A DNA stretch of 64,000 nucleotides from NCBI RefSeq assembly GCF_001937065.1, contig NZ_MOWR01000002.1:62001-126000 (forward strand), read 5' to 3'. The notes under the pieces are model-generated. The model saw nothing but the letters and a program-made list of their open reading frames with translations. It ran no database searches and was not told the origin of the DNA. This stretch comes from Streptococcus sp. 'caviae' (GTDB lineage Bacteria > Bacillota > Bacilli > Lactobacillales > Streptococcaceae). The translations under genes were made by a program, and so were the position numbers. Shown piece after piece: positions 10,010 through 19,434 of the stretch (positions are counted from its first letter, which is position 1; the number at the start of each line of letters is the position of its first letter).

Positions 10010-10693
10010 ATGGACTTTTCATTTTTATCTAAATATTGGGCTTATTTTAATTATGGGGTGCTAGTTACCATCATGATTTCGGCCTGCGTGGTGTTTTTCG
10101 GGACTATTATTGGTGTTCTGGTGGCCTTGATTAAACGCAGCAATATCAAATTCTTAAACTGGCTGGTGTCATTTTATGTATGGATATTCCGCGGAACGCC
10201 TATGGTCGTTCAGATCATGATTTCCTTCGTTGTTCTGCATTTTGCCAATATGCCCATTGTTAAATTCGGTGTTTTGGACCTGGATTTTTCACGGCTTCTG
10301 CCCGGAATTATTGTTTTGTCGCTCAACAGCGGTGCCTACATTTCAGAAATTGTCCGTGCCGGTATTGAAGCTGTTCCTAAGGGGCAGCTGGAAGCTGCCT
10401 ATTCATTAGGAATTAAGCCTGCCAATGCCATGCGTTATGTTATTTTGCCGCAGGCCTTTAAAAATATCCTGCCTGCTCTGGGCAATGAATTTATCACCAT
10501 TATCAAGGACAGCTCACTCTTACAGACCATCGGTGTTATGGAGCTGTGGAACGGTGCTCAGTCAGTTGTCACGGCAACCTACCTGCCTTTGACCCCGCTG
10601 TTATTTGGTGCCTTTTATTATTTGATGGTGACGACGCTGATGTCAGCACTGGTCAAATCACTTGAAAACCGTTTTGGTAAAGGAGACAGCTAA
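10010..10693 (+). CDS. Polar amino acid ABC transporter permease
   Basis: This 227-residue inner-membrane protein of the HisM/GlnP type has about five membrane segments. The EAA loop near residues 125-145 (E-A-A-Y-S-L-G-x8-V-I-L-P-Q-A) contacts the ATPase. The start at 10010 is chosen because AGAGGAG lies about 8 nt upstream; the upstream extension to 9953 lacks a ribosome site and adds a non-conserved leader. The ATPase gene overlaps the stop by one base (TAATG). No substrate-binding protein is adjacent, so the solute is unknown; glutamine, cystine or basic amino acids are all possible. Confidence 0.92.
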   Translation: MDFSFLSKYWAYFNYGVLVTIMISACVVFFGTIIGVLVALIKRSNIKFLNWLVSFYVWIFRGTPMVVQIMISFVVLHFANMPIVKFGVLDLDFSRLLPGIIVLSLNSGAYISEIVRAGIEAVPKGQLEAAYSLGIKPANAMRYVILPQAFKNILPALGNEFITIIKDSSLLQTIGVMELWNGAQSVVTATYLPLTPLLFGAFYYLMVTTLMSALVKSLENRFGKGDS

Positions 10694-11427
10694 TGTCAGA
10701 AACACTTATCAGTATTAAAAACCTGCACAAATATTTTGGTAAAAATGAGGTACTTAAAGGAATTGATCTTGATATCAAGCAAGGAGAGGTTCTGGTAATT
10801 ATCGGGCCGTCAGGTTCAGGAAAATCAACCTTTTTGCGGACGATGAATCTCTTGGAAGTGCCGACCAAAGGAAGCATTACTTTTGAGGGTGTGGATATTA
10901 CCGATAAATCCAATGATATTTTTAAAATGCGTGAGAAGATGGGAATGGTCTTTCAGCAATTCAACCTCTTTCCCAATATGACCGTTTTAGGAAATATTAC
11001 ACTTTCGCCTATCAAAACCAAGGGGCTCACTAAAGCTGAAGCTGAAGAGAAGGCCTATCAGCTCTTGGATAAGGTCGGTTTGCGAGATAAGGCAGACGCT
11101 TATCCTTCCAGTCTGTCGGGAGGCCAGCAGCAGCGTATTGCGATTGCACGCGGTTTGGCTATGGATCCGGACGTTCTTTTATTTGATGAACCGACTTCCG
11201 CCCTTGACCCGGAAATGGTTGGAGAAGTGCTGGGTGTCATGCAGGATCTGGCTAAATCAGGGATGACCATGGCGATTGTGACCCATGAAATGGGCTTTGC
11301 GCGTGAAGTTGCTGACCGTGTCATCTTTATGGATGACGGGATCATTGTTGAAGAAGGAACGCCTGAGGAGGTTTTCGAAAATACCAAAGAAGAAAGAACC
11401 AAGGATTTCTTAGGAAAAGTCTTGTAA
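10693..11427 (+). CDS. Polar amino acid ABC transporter ATP-binding protein
   Basis: This 244-residue GlnQ-type ATPase has Walker [10 protein letters not shown] near residue 37, a Q-loop ([13 protein letters not shown]), the signature LSGGQQQR near 141, Walker B L-L-F-D-E-P near 161, and the switch His in VTHEM. It energises the permease encoded directly upstream, to which it is translationally coupled through the TAATG overlap. No clear terminator follows in the 188 bp before the next gene. Confidence 0.95.
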   Translation: MSETLISIKNLHKYFGKNEVLKGIDLDIKQGEVLVIIGPSGSGKSTFLRTMNLLEVPTKGSITFEGVDITDKSNDIFKMREKMGMVFQQFNLFPNMTVLGNITLSPIKTKGLTKAEAEEKAYQLLDKVGLRDKADAYPSSLSGGQQQRIAIARGLAMDPDVLLFDEPTSALDPEMVGEVLGVMQDLAKSGMTMAIVTHEMGFAREVADRVIFMDDGIIVEEGTPEEVFENTKEERTKDFLGKVL

Positions 11428-11615
11428 AGAAAGGTGACCAACATTTGCGTCTTGCTTCTTTGTCAGAGAGAAAATTGTGCCAGGGATTTCGTTTTGCAGT
11501 GTGTAGAACGAAGTGAGAACAGAACATATAACCTGCTTAAAAAAGGAAGATTGGATAAGTTGATAATTTGTAGTTTGCACAGATAAGAAAATTAAAAGTT
11601 GTGGAGGTAATCGCA

Positions 11616-11930
11616 GTGAATGAATTTAACGAATATGCTCGTGAAGTTTTTTCCGCAGCAGGCGATATTGTCATAAAATCCATGATGGGTGGATACCTTG
11701 TATATTTTAACGGTAAGCTGATTGGTGACATTTGCAATAATGAACTGTTTTTAAAGAGGACGCCGACATCGAACAGACTGCTTGCAGATTCTGAACTGCG
11801 TTATCCGTATGAAGGCTCAAAGACACTGATGCATGTATTTGATAGATTTGAAGATACGGCACTTGTTCTGGAACTTCTGGATGGCATGTATGCGGAACTG
11901 CCCGAAAAGAAACCAAAGAAAGTCAAATAA
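11616..11930 (+). CDS. TfoX N-terminal domain-like protein
   Basis: This 104-residue protein resembles the TfoX/Sxy N-terminal domain: an M-M-G-G-Y-L-V-Y-F-N-G-K-L-I-G-D core, then E-L-F-L-K. The C-terminal DNA-transformation domain of true Sxy is absent. The GTG at 11616 is preferred because GGAGG lies 8 nt upstream; the frame is open to another GTG at 11601 that overlaps this ribosome site. A basic Lys/Pro tail ends the protein. A role in competence regulation cannot be assumed for Gram-positive members. Confidence 0.75.
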   Translation: MNEFNEYAREVFSAAGDIVIKSMMGGYLVYFNGKLIGDICNNELFLKRTPTSNRLLADSELRYPYEGSKTLMHVFDRFEDTALVLELLDGMYAELPEKKPKKVK

Positions 11931-11974
11931 GACTGGCAAATTCCAGTTTGTCTAATTGAATAGAGCAATTTTGA

Positions 11975-12007
11975 AACAGTAAATCAAAAGGATTTGCTGT
12001 TTTTTTC
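11975..12007 (+). terminator. Terminator after the TfoX-like gene
   Basis: AACAGTAAATC and GATTTGCTGTT pair (one G-U) around AAAAG, followed by seven T. The remaining bases of 11931-12338 hold the feoA control region and no ORF with a ribosome site. Confidence 0.85.
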
Positions 12008-12233
12008 TTTGCTCAAAATGAGAATAATAGTATCCATAAATATAAAAGGAACTTGACAAAAGGCTTCATATCAGGCTGTCTGAACGGCAGCCTTTAAGCT
12101 TTCCAGCGACTAACTGTTTTATATCTTTTCAAAAGCATAGAATCTCTTGTATGTTACAGGGATAAGGAACATTTGATAGTTAGGTTTGTTCCTTGTCTGA
12201 AACAAAAGACGATTTCTGGGATATTTGAGGTTT

Positions 12234-12248
12234 TTGGAATGATTCCAA
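12234..12248 (+). promoter_or_regulatory. 7-1-7 palindrome, candidate Fur/PerR-family operator of feoAB
   Basis: TTGGAAT-G-ATTCCAA is a perfect 7-1-7 inverted repeat. It keeps the outer TT/AA and inner AAT/ATT of the PerR box (TTATAATnATTATAA) and differs from it by a symmetric two-base change in each arm. It ends 14 bp before the -35 position of the feoA promoter. A Fur-family regulator is encoded at 26521-26991. Confidence 0.5.
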
Positions 12249-12262
12249 TCTTTGAAAACCGC

Positions 12263-12291
12263 TTAAATCAAGGCTTTTTATATGCTATAAT
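12263..12291 (+). promoter_or_regulatory. Promoter of feoAB
   Basis: TTAAAT (12263-12268), a 17-bp spacer and TATAAT (12286-12291), preceded by the extended -10 element TGC, lie 47 nt before the feoA start. A further inverted repeat (AAGGAACA/TGTTCCTT, 12164-12194) lies upstream. Confidence 0.65.
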
Positions 12292-12338
12292 GAGGACAGG
12301 AAAGTCTTAGTCTGACCAATGAAAAGGAGAGTGCAGCA

Positions 12339-12803
12339 GTGATATTACAAGAAGCAAAGACAAACACCCCCTATAAAATTGTCAGTATCAATCTGCCGGA
12401 AGCCAGCATAAGGCATCTTTCTAATCTGGGCTTAAAGGTTGGCGGCCGTGTTGAATTGATTTCAAAGACGAAATCCAGTGCTATTGTCATGTTAAAATCA
12501 AGCCGTCTTGCTTTTGATGACTCCATTTTAGCTAAAATAGATGTCGGTGAAGATAAGGAAAATGAAGAAGTACTTCCTTTATCAGAGCTGCCGGTCGGCG
12601 AATTTGCTTATATTGACAATATATTTGCTGTCAATGAGGCTAAACGCCGTTTAATGGATATGGGGCTGACACGTCATACCAAGGTTTATCTTCGCAAGGT
12701 TGCTCCTTTGGGGGATCCAATAGAGATTAGCCTGCGCGGCTATGAGCTGACGCTTAGAAAATCTGAAGCGCAAATGATCAGTGTTGTAAAGATAGATAGG
12801 TAG
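12339..12803 (+). CDS. feoA: FeoA-type protein with two FeoA (SH3-like) domains
   Basis: This 154-residue protein contains two successive FeoA domains, about residues 1-72 and 78-153. Each has the I-x-x-L-x-(V/M)-G pattern (I-R-H-L-S-N-L-G-L; K-R-R-L-M-D-M-G-L) followed by an SH3-like barrel. FeoA is a small cytosolic partner of the FeoB ferrous iron transporter. Most FeoA proteins have a single domain of about 75-80 residues, so this is a tandem form. The GTG start has AAGGAG nine nt upstream. FeoB begins 6 nt after the stop. Confidence 0.9.
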   Translation: MILQEAKTNTPYKIVSINLPEASIRHLSNLGLKVGGRVELISKTKSSAIVMLKSSRLAFDDSILAKIDVGEDKENEEVLPLSELPVGEFAYIDNIFAVNEAKRRLMDMGLTRHTKVYLRKVAPLGDPIEISLRGYELTLRKSEAQMISVVKIDR

Positions 12804-12809
12804 GAAAAA

Positions 12810-14960
12810 ATGACAGAAATTGCTTTGATTGGAAATCCCAACAGCGGAAAAACCAGTCTTTTTAATTTACTGACAGGTACCCGCCAGCATGTTGGGAACT
12901 GGCCCGGTGTAACTGTTGAACGCAAAAGCGGCCAAGTCAGAAAACTAAAGGGAGTCAATGTGCAGGATTTACCGGGAATTTATTCCATGTCTCCTTACAG
13001 CCCGGAAGAGAAGGTGGCGCGTGATTATCTGCTCAGCAATCATGTAGATGCTATTTTAAATGTGGTTGATGCCACCAACTTAGAGAGAAATCTGTATTTG
13101 ACGACCCAGTTGATTGAGACTGGCATTCCTGTAACGATTGCTCTTAATATGAGTGATGTTTTAAAAAGTCAGGGGAAAATCATCAATGCTGAAAAGCTGG
13201 CTTACCAGATGGGAGTCCCGGTTGTTGCTACCAGTGCTTTGAAAAATACTGGAATTGACAAGGCTGTTAAAAAGGCCAGCCAAACAACGAAAGCCAGTGT
13301 TGACAGCGTCCAGTATCCGGTTTATGATGCCAAATTTGAAGCAGCCATTGCTCAGATTACAGAAGTCCTCGGTCAGACGGTTCCGGAGCGTTCTCAGCGC
13401 TTTTACGCGATAAAGTTATTTGAACGCGACCGCTTAGTTGAAGAAGAGTTGGATTTATCTGCTTTTCAGAAGAAAGAGATTGAAGATATTATCCATATTA
13501 CGGAGGAAATCTTTACAGAGGACTCAGAATCGATTGTTATCAATCAGCGCTACGCCTTCATTGAGCGGGTCAGCCAAATGGCACAGGGTCAAGACAGTGA
13601 CTTTAAGATGTCCATATCTGATAAGATTGATAAGGTTGTAACCAACCGGATATTGGCACTGCCAATCTTTGCAGGAGTCATGTTTTTGGTTTATTATCTG
13701 TCCATTCAAACGGTAGGAACTATCGGTACCGATTGGGTTAATGATGTCCTTTTCGGCAAATATGTTCCTGATTTTGTGACAGGGATTTTGGAGAGTTTAA
13801 AAGTAGCGCCTTGGCTGCAGTCGCTGATTATTGATGGCATTGTGGCTGGTGTTGGGACAGTGCTTGGCTTTTTGCCGCAGATTTTTGTCCTCTTTGTCTG
13901 TCTGGGAATTTTGGAAGATATTGGTTATATGAGCCGGATTGCCTTTGTCATGGACCGGATTTTCAGACGTTTCGGACTTTCAGGCAAATCTTTTATTCCC
14001 ATGTTAATTTCGACAGGCTGCGGTGTTCCTGGAATTATGGCCAGCCGGACCATTGAAAATGAGCGCGATCGGCGCATCACTATTATGACAGCAACCTTCA
14101 TGCCTTGTTCGGCCAAGCTGTCCATCATTGCTTTGATTGCAGGAGCCTTCTTCCCGCATAATCCTTGGATTGCTCCCAGTGCTTATTTTATGGGGATGAC
14201 TGCTATTGTTTTATCAGGAATTGCCCTTAAGAAAACGAGTTTTCTTGGCGGCTATACCAGTCCTTTCATCATGGAGCTGCCAAGCTACCATCTGCCAAAA
14301 GCTGATGCAGTCCTGCGTTATGCCTTTGGTAAGGCTATGAGCTTTGTCAAGCGTGCAGGAACCATTATTTTCAGTTTAACTGTTTTAATCTGGTTTATGA
14401 GTTCTTATAACTTTGCCCTTCAGGCCGTTGATACAGAAAACAGTATCTTGGCCGGCCTCGGTCATTTGCTGGCCTGGATTTTCGCACCGCTTGGCTTTGG
14501 CAACTGGAAGGCAACCGTAGCGGCAATTACCGGCCTTGCTGCTAAGGAAACGGTTGTTGCGACCTTTGGCATTCTCTATCATAATCCCAATGCGACAGAA
14601 ACCACGCATTCGCTGTGGGCCAGTCTTCAGGGAGATTACAGTGCTTTAGCGGCCTATTCCTTTTTAACCTTTAATCTGCTCTGTGCACCGTGTTTTGCGG
14701 CTATTGGAGCCATCAAGCGGGAAATGGGGAATCTCAAATGGACTCTGGCAGCAATCGGTTTTCAAACCGGTCTTGCCTATCTGGTCAGTCTCCTTATTTA
14801 CCAGGTGGGTCTTGTGGCTCTGTATGGCAGGCCCTTCTCCTTTTGGACAGGAGTAGCTGTTGCCGTGCTGATAGCAATGCTTTATTTCATTGTGAGAAAA
14901 CCGCGTCAGATTAAGGAAGAGGTCATTACTTTGGATAATTTAGGTCTCATACGCGAGTGA
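12810..14960 (+). CDS. feoB: FeoB, ferrous iron transporter
   Basis: This 716-residue membrane protein imports Fe2+. The N-terminal G-protein domain shows G1 G-N-P-N-S-G-K-T (residues 8-15), G3 D-L-P-G and G4 N-M-S-D. A helical regulatory domain follows, then two Gate domains and the nucleoside-recognition-like core with about eight or more transmembrane helices from residue 290 on (conserved S-T-G-C-G-V-P and C-S-A-K motifs). It is the middle gene of feoA-feoB-small Cys-rich ORF and shares the promoter and candidate operator upstream of feoA. Confidence 0.97.
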   Translation: MTEIALIGNPNSGKTSLFNLLTGTRQHVGNWPGVTVERKSGQVRKLKGVNVQDLPGIYSMSPYSPEEKVARDYLLSNHVDAILNVVDATNLERNLYLTTQLIETGIPVTIALNMSDVLKSQGKIINAEKLAYQMGVPVVATSALKNTGIDKAVKKASQTTKASVDSVQYPVYDAKFEAAIAQITEVLGQTVPERSQRFYAIKLFERDRLVEEELDLSAFQKKEIEDIIHITEEIFTEDSESIVINQRYAFIERVSQMAQGQDSDFKMSISDKIDKVVTNRILALPIFAGVMFLVYYLSIQTVGTIGTDWVNDVLFGKYVPDFVTGILESLKVAPWLQSLIIDGIVAGVGTVLGFLPQIFVLFVCLGILEDIGYMSRIAFVMDRIFRRFGLSGKSFIPMLISTGCGVPGIMASRTIENERDRRITIMTATFMPCSAKLSIIALIAGAFFPHNPWIAPSAYFMGMTAIVLSGIALKKTSFLGGYTSPFIMELPSYHLPKADAVLRYAFGKAMSFVKRAGTIIFSLTVLIWFMSSYNFALQAVDTENSILAGLGHLLAWIFAPLGFGNWKATVAAITGLAAKETVVATFGILYHNPNATETTHSLWASLQGDYSALAAYSFLTFNLLCAPCFAAIGAIKREMGNLKWTLAAIGFQTGLAYLVSLLIYQVGLVALYGRPFSFWTGVAVAVLIAMLYFIVRKPRQIKEEVITLDNLGLIRE

Positions 14961-14974
14961 TAAAGGAGAAATAG

Positions 14975-15121
14975 ATGTCAACAATTATTATTGCCCTGCT
15001 GATTGCCGTCTGTGTTTTTTTGGGCATGCGCCATTATCTCAAACAAAAGGGTTCCTGCGGAGATTGCAGCTGTGCCTGTCCAATCAAAGAGGAAATCAAA
15101 AAATCAGCTAAAACAGACTAG
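14975..15121 (+). CDS. FeoB-associated Cys-rich membrane protein
   Basis: This 48-residue protein has one N-terminal transmembrane helix (residues 2-18) and a Cys cluster, C-G-D-C-S-C-A-C-P (residues 28-36), followed by a Lys-rich tail. This layout is the FeoB-associated Cys-rich membrane protein family found after feoB in Firmicutes, which may bind iron or play the part of FeoC. AAGGAG is 7 nt upstream, and the gene follows feoB by 14 nt. Confidence 0.88.
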   Translation: MSTIIIALLIAVCVFLGMRHYLKQKGSCGDCSCACPIKEEIKKSAKTD

Positions 15122-15214
15122 AAAGCAGACTGTTTGCTGGAAAGAGCAATCTTTTGAACTGTCTGTAGCATTTAAATATAAGAAACGTTTAGATAAACAC
15201 TTGACGCTGTGGTT

Positions 15215-15254
15215 GGGAGTAAGACTTGCTGGCTAAGCCAAGAAGTCTTACCCC
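15215..15254 (+). repeat. Strong hairpin downstream of the feo operon
   Basis: A long inverted repeat (GGG...GTAAGACTT...TGGCT / AGCCA...AAGTCTTAC...CCC) forms a nearly continuous stem with a minimal loop. No T-run follows, so it may be an mRNA-stabilising or processed 3' structure rather than a terminator. The rest of 15122-15351 holds nothing recognisable. Confidence 0.5.
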
Positions 15255-15351
15255 TGCACAGTTTATCAGGTGCTTTAGCAGCAATGAACCACTGCTGGCT
15301 GCTTTTCCTTTTGTCGCAAGGATAAAGTGCAAAGTCCAGTCAACTGTGCGG

Positions 15352-15403
15352 GAGCGGGAAAGAAGCAAAACTTAAAATTTTTGCTTCTTTCCCGCTCTTT
15401 TTT
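15352..15403 (+). terminator. Strong terminator before folD
   Basis: A perfect 19-bp inverted repeat (arm GAGCGGGAAAGAAGCAAAA, 15352-15370) flanks an 8-nt loop and is followed by six T. A perfect TATAAT at 15406-15411 comes straight after, so the folD promoter's -35 region must lie inside the terminator's 3' arm (TTGCTT, 15381-15386). Confidence 0.92.
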
Positions 15404-15439
15404 GATATAATAGATTTAGTTTTATTTCAGGAGAGACAC

Positions 15440-16294
15440 ATGGCAGAAATTATTGATGGTAAAGCACTGGCACAGAAGATGCAGGCTCAGCTGGCTGAGA
15501 AAGTTGCACGCATGCAAGAAAAATACAATCTTGTTCCGGGATTAGCGGTCATTTTGGTGGGAGATAATCCGGCCAGTCAGGTTTATGTCCGCAATAAAGA
15601 GCGCGCAGCTAAGAAAGCAGGCTTCAAAAGCGAGACAGTGCGCCTGTCAGATGCCATCAGTGAAGAAGAATTAATTGATGTGATCGAAAGCTATAATCAA
15701 GACCCATCTATTCACGGTATTTTGGTGCAGCTGCCTCTTCCCGCTCATATTAATGATAAAAAAATTATTCTGGCTATTGATCCCCATAAGGATGTTGATG
15801 GTTTTCACCCTATGAATACAGGACATTTGTGGAGCGGCAGACCAGTCATGGTTCCCTGCACGCCGGCCGGCATCATGGAAATGCTGAGTGCTTATCAGGT
15901 GGATCTTGAAGGCAAGCATGCGGTTATTATTGGCCGCTCCAACATTGTCGGCAAGCCCATGGCGCAGTTACTGCTCGATAAAAATGCAACAGTTACTTTA
16001 ACGCATTCACGGACGCGCCAGCTTCCTCAGGTAGCCAAACAGGCTGATGTGCTTATTGTTGCAATCGGTCAGGGACATTTTGTAACCAAAGACTTTGTCA
16101 AGGAAGGTGCTGTTGTTATCGACGTTGGCATGAACCGTGACGATGATGGCAAGTTGATTGGCGATGTCAAATTTGACGAAGTTGCCACAGTCGCAAGTCT
16201 CATCACCCCTGTTCCGGGAGGTGTCGGTCCCATGACTATTACCATGCTTCTGGAACAAACCTATCAAGCAGCTTTAAGAAGTGTGATCAAATGA
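15440..16294 (+). CDS. folD: FolD, methylene-THF dehydrogenase/cyclohydrolase
   Basis: This 284-residue bifunctional enzyme interconverts 5,10-methylene-THF and 10-formyl-THF using NADP+. Visible marks are the catalytic Y-V-R-N-K-E-R region (Lys near residue 54), V-Q-L-P-L-P near 97, the dinucleotide site G-R-S-N-I-V-G-K-P near 163, and P-G-G-V-G-P-M-T near 260. AGGAGAG lies about 7 nt before the ATG. It overlaps nnrD by 4 nt (ATGA), so the two are translationally coupled. Confidence 0.97.
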   Translation: MAEIIDGKALAQKMQAQLAEKVARMQEKYNLVPGLAVILVGDNPASQVYVRNKERAAKKAGFKSETVRLSDAISEEELIDVIESYNQDPSIHGILVQLPLPAHINDKKIILAIDPHKDVDGFHPMNTGHLWSGRPVMVPCTPAGIMEMLSAYQVDLEGKHAVIIGRSNIVGKPMAQLLLDKNATVTLTHSRTRQLPQVAKQADVLIVAIGQGHFVTKDFVKEGAVVIDVGMNRDDDGKLIGDVKFDEVATVASLITPVPGGVGPMTITMLLEQTYQAALRSVIK

Positions 16295-17139
16295 TTATTG
16301 ATGAAATTTTAGCTCAAAAAATTATTCAGCCGCGTCCTCTTGAAAGTCACAAGGGGACTTTTGGCCGTGTTCTTTTAATTGGCGGCAACTATCCTTACGG
16401 CGGTGCTATTATCATGGCTGCTTTGGCCTGTGTTAACAGCGGAGCAGGTTTGGTGACAGTTGCTACCCATAAAGACAATATCACAGCCCTGCACAGCCAG
16501 CTGCCTGAGGCCATGGCTTTTGATATGGCAGAAAAAGACCGCCTGTCCGAACAGACGGCAGCGGCTGATGTCATTCTTATTGGACCGGGCTTGGCTGAAG
16601 ATGAATTAGCTCAAAAGACCTTTGATGCGGTGTGGAAATCAATCAGGACAAGGCAGACTTTAATCATTGACGGCTCTGCTCTAAATCTGCTGGCTAAAAA
16701 AACCGGCATTCAATGGCTAACTAAAAACATTATCCTCACTCCCCACCAAAAAGAGTGGGAAAGGCTGTCCGGTCTTGCGATTTCAGAGCAGACTGAGGAT
16801 AAAACAAAAAAAGCGCTGGCCCATTTTCCTAAAGGAACGGTGCTAGTCGCTAAATCGCATCGCACTAAAATTTATCAAGGCAATCGTGTCGGAGAACTTC
16901 GCGTAGGCGGTCCCTATCAGGCAACCGGCGGCATGGGCGATACTCTGGCCGGTATGATAGCCGGTTTTACCGCCCAGTTTAAATCAGATCTTTTTGAAAC
17001 AGCTGCCGCGGCTGCCTATCTTCACTCTGCTATTGCTCAAACATTAGCGCAAAGGGCTTATGTGGTTTTACCCACAAGAATCAGTCAGGAACTGCCAAAG
17101 TGGATGAAAGAAATGAGCGAGGAGTCTCTGTCACAGTAA
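16291..17139 (+). CDS. nnrD: ADP/ATP-dependent NAD(P)H-hydrate dehydratase
   Basis: This 282-residue protein is the YjeF C-terminal (ribokinase-like) domain alone. It repairs damaged NAD(P)H hydrates. Characteristic segments are [15 protein letters not shown] near residue 24, T-P-H-Q-K-E near 151, and the nucleotide-binding/catalytic G-G-M-G-D-T-L-A-G near 213. The epimerase half (NnrE) is absent here and must be encoded elsewhere if present. The ATGA overlap couples it to folD. Confidence 0.92.
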   Translation: MIIDEILAQKIIQPRPLESHKGTFGRVLLIGGNYPYGGAIIMAALACVNSGAGLVTVATHKDNITALHSQLPEAMAFDMAEKDRLSEQTAAADVILIGPGLAEDELAQKTFDAVWKSIRTRQTLIIDGSALNLLAKKTGIQWLTKNIILTPHQKEWERLSGLAISEQTEDKTKKALAHFPKGTVLVAKSHRTKIYQGNRVGELRVGGPYQATGGMGDTLAGMIAGFTAQFKSDLFETAAAAAYLHSAIAQTLAQRAYVVLPTRISQELPKWMKEMSEESLSQ

Positions 17140-17158
17140 AAATACTGTAGCCAACAGC

Positions 17159-17803
17159 CTAGTCTTTCAGATACTGGTAAAGGTCACTGTAGTCCGTAAT
17201 TAGCTGATCAGCTGCACTTAGATCCTGAGCGGGGTAGTCTGGATTAGCAAAACCAAAACAATACATATTCGCAGCCTTAGCGGCGCGGGTGCCGTTTTTG
17301 GTGTCTTCTATGACAATACAGTCAGCCGGTTGGGCCTGTAAGAGCTGAGCGGCGTATAAGAAAACATCGGGAGCCGGTTTTGAACGGGGAACCTCTTCGC
17401 TGGTTACCATATAATCAAAACAGTCTGCCAGCTCAAGTTCTGTTAAAGCGCGTTTAATCTCTTGTAAGGGAGAAGATGATGCTACTGCTAAGCGGTAGCC
17501 ATGGTCTTTGAGCCAGTGGATTAAGGTTTTAACGCCTTTGATGGGCCTTACGCCGTCCCGTGCCATCAAGGCATCCCGACGCGCATTCATATCGGCTATG
17601 TATTCGGCCACTGATTTTGGCAGGTTAAATTCATCTTTCATTTGCTGCCACATGAATTCAAAAGTAGTTCCCATGTATTGATACTGATGAGATTCATCTG
17701 CGTCAATTCCTTCATCGCGCAGTATCTGTGTTTTGGTTTCAAAAAAGGTGTATTCTGAGTCAACAATGACACCGTCCATATCAAAAATAATAACTTTTTC
17801 CAT
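17159..17803 (-). CDS. HAD-superfamily hydrolase (beta-phosphoglucomutase-like)
   Basis: This 214-residue protein has all HAD motifs: D-M-D-G-V-I-V-D-S (residues 8-16), A-S-S-S near 112, K-P-A-P-D near 146, and a final E-D-T-K-N-G near 169. The helical cap after motif I places it in the beta-PGM/phosphoglycolate phosphatase subfamily. It probably dephosphorylates a small sugar phosphate, but the substrate is unknown. The start at 17803 is preferred over 17815 because it puts motif I at the usual distance. It is convergent with nnrD. Confidence 0.87.
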   Translation of the reverse strand: MEKVIIFDMDGVIVDSEYTFFETKTQILRDEGIDADESHQYQYMGTTFEFMWQQMKDEFNLPKSVAEYIADMNARRDALMARDGVRPIKGVKTLIHWLKDHGYRLAVASSSPLQEIKRALTELELADCFDYMVTSEEVPRSKPAPDVFLYAAQLLQAQPADCIVIEDTKNGTRAAKAANMYCFGFANPDYPAQDLSAADQLITDYSDLYQYLKD

Positions 17804-17952
17804 ATAACCATCCATTTCTATTCTATCTTATATTGTAAACGTATTCTTTTCTGTTTTCAAGCGCAATTTGCTGAAGCTGACAATTAAGAACAAGGATAGC
17901 TGTAAAATTTCAGTTGGTTCTTTATCAGCAGAATAACTTTTTATATACACAG

Positions 17953-17984
17953 AGCTGCCGCAGTGTTTTTGGGGCAGCTTTTTT
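17953..17984 (+). terminator. Orphan plus-strand terminator between divergent genes
   Basis: AGCTGCC (17953-17959) pairs with GGCAGCT (17973-17979), followed by a T-run. Upstream lies only the start of a minus-strand gene, and the xseA promoter (extended -10 TGCTATAAT, 18017-18025) is downstream. The transcript it ends is therefore not one of the annotated genes. Confidence 0.65.
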
Positions 17985-18090
17985 CCTGTCTAAGGTCTGC
18001 TAAATTCTGTATTTTTTGCTATAATTGTATTACTATGCAGTTTGGATAGCTGAGGCAATCCAAGACCTGATAACCTAGGAAAGGAGTTCC

Positions 18091-19434
18091 ATGGCTGAGT
18101 ATTTATCGGTGTCATCTTTGACTAAATATTTGAAGCTGAAATTTGACCGTGATCCTTATTTGGAGCGGGTTTATCTGACAGGTCAGGTTTCTAATTTTAG
18201 AAAACGGCCTAAACATCAATATTTTTCGCTCAAAGATGAAAAAGCTGTCATTCAGGCGACCATGTGGAGCGGTATTTACCAAAAACTTGGTTTTGAGTTG
18301 GAAGAAGGCATAAAGATCAATGTCATCGGGCGCGTACAGCTTTATGAGCCCAGCGGTTCTTATTCCATCATCATTGAAAAAGCAGAGCCGGATGGCATTG
18401 GTGCCTTGGCGGTTCAGTTTGAACAGCTCAAGAAAAAGCTGGCTGAGGCCGGTTATTTTGATGAGCGCCATAAGCAGCCTCTGCCGCGTTTTGTCAAAAA
18501 GATTGGTGTTGTCACCAGTCCTAGCGGTGCGGTTATCAGAGATATTATCACTACGGTCTCGCGCCGTTTCCCCGGAGTTAATATCTTGCTTTTTCCAACC
18601 AAGGTACAGGGCGAAGGAGCCGCGCAGGAAGTGGCTGACAACATTGGTTTGGCCAATGAGCGTGATGATTTAGACCTGCTCATTGTCGGCCGCGGCGGCG
18701 GTTCTATTGAGGACCTCTGGGCTTTCAATGAGGAAATCGTGGTGCAGGCTATTTTTGATTCACAGCTGCCCATTATTTCCAGTGTCGGGCATGAAACAGA
18801 TACAACCTTGGCTGATTTTACGGCAGATCGCAGAGCAGCAACGCCAACGGCAGCAGCCGAATTGGCGACACCTGTGACCAAGGCTGATTTGCTGGCCTTT
18901 CTTCAGGAAAGGCAGATGCGGTCTTATCAGGCTGTCATGCGCTTGATTCGGCAAAAGGATGAGCAGCTTAAGAAACTGCAGCATTCTGTTATTTTTAGGC
19001 AGCCGGAAAGGCTCTATGATGCTTATGTTCAAAAGCTGGACCATCTGAGGACACGTTTGCTGACCAGAGTGCAGCAGACCTACGATGTCCATGACCGAGA
19101 AGAAAAACTTTTAAGGCAGCGTTTGCTGTCTCTGGATCTGTCGGGAACGATAAAACGATACCAAGAACAATTAAAGCAGACCCAGCGTCTGCTCCTAAGC
19201 CACATGACCAGCCAGTACGACAGTAAATTAGCTCGCTTTGAAAAGGCACAGGATGCGCTGCTGTCACTGGATACAAAGCGAATTGTCGCACGGGGCTATG
19301 CTATTGTCCAAAAGGACGGTCAGATTATTCAGTCAGCCAAGGACCTTAAAAAAGGCGACCGTCTCAGTCTGGCCATGAAGGACGGACACGTTCAAGCGGA
19401 GGTAGAAAATGTCGAACAAGAAGAAAACATTTGA
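18091..19434 (+). CDS. xseA: Exodeoxyribonuclease VII large subunit
   Basis: This 447-residue catalytic subunit of the single-strand exonuclease ExoVII has an N-terminal OB-fold (about residues 5-100: Y-L-S-V-S-x-L-T-K-Y-L). The XseA catalytic domain contains G-V-V-T-S-P-x-G-A-V-I-R-D and the conserved [11 protein letters not shown], then S-V-G-H-E-x-D. A coiled-coil XseB-binding region and a final G-Y-A-I-V segment follow. xseB starts inside its last codons, beginning the xseA-xseB-ispA-tlyA-argR-recN operon. Confidence 0.97.
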   Translation: MAEYLSVSSLTKYLKLKFDRDPYLERVYLTGQVSNFRKRPKHQYFSLKDEKAVIQATMWSGIYQKLGFELEEGIKINVIGRVQLYEPSGSYSIIIEKAEPDGIGALAVQFEQLKKKLAEAGYFDERHKQPLPRFVKKIGVVTSPSGAVIRDIITTVSRRFPGVNILLFPTKVQGEGAAQEVADNIGLANERDDLDLLIVGRGGGSIEDLWAFNEEIVVQAIFDSQLPIISSVGHETDTTLADFTADRRAATPTAAAELATPVTKADLLAFLQERQMRSYQAVMRLIRQKDEQLKKLQHSVIFRQPERLYDAYVQKLDHLRTRLLTRVQQTYDVHDREEKLLRQRLLSLDLSGTIKRYQEQLKQTQRLLLSHMTSQYDSKLARFEKAQDALLSLDTKRIVARGYAIVQKDGQIIQSAKDLKKGDRLSLAMKDGHVQAEVENVEQEENI

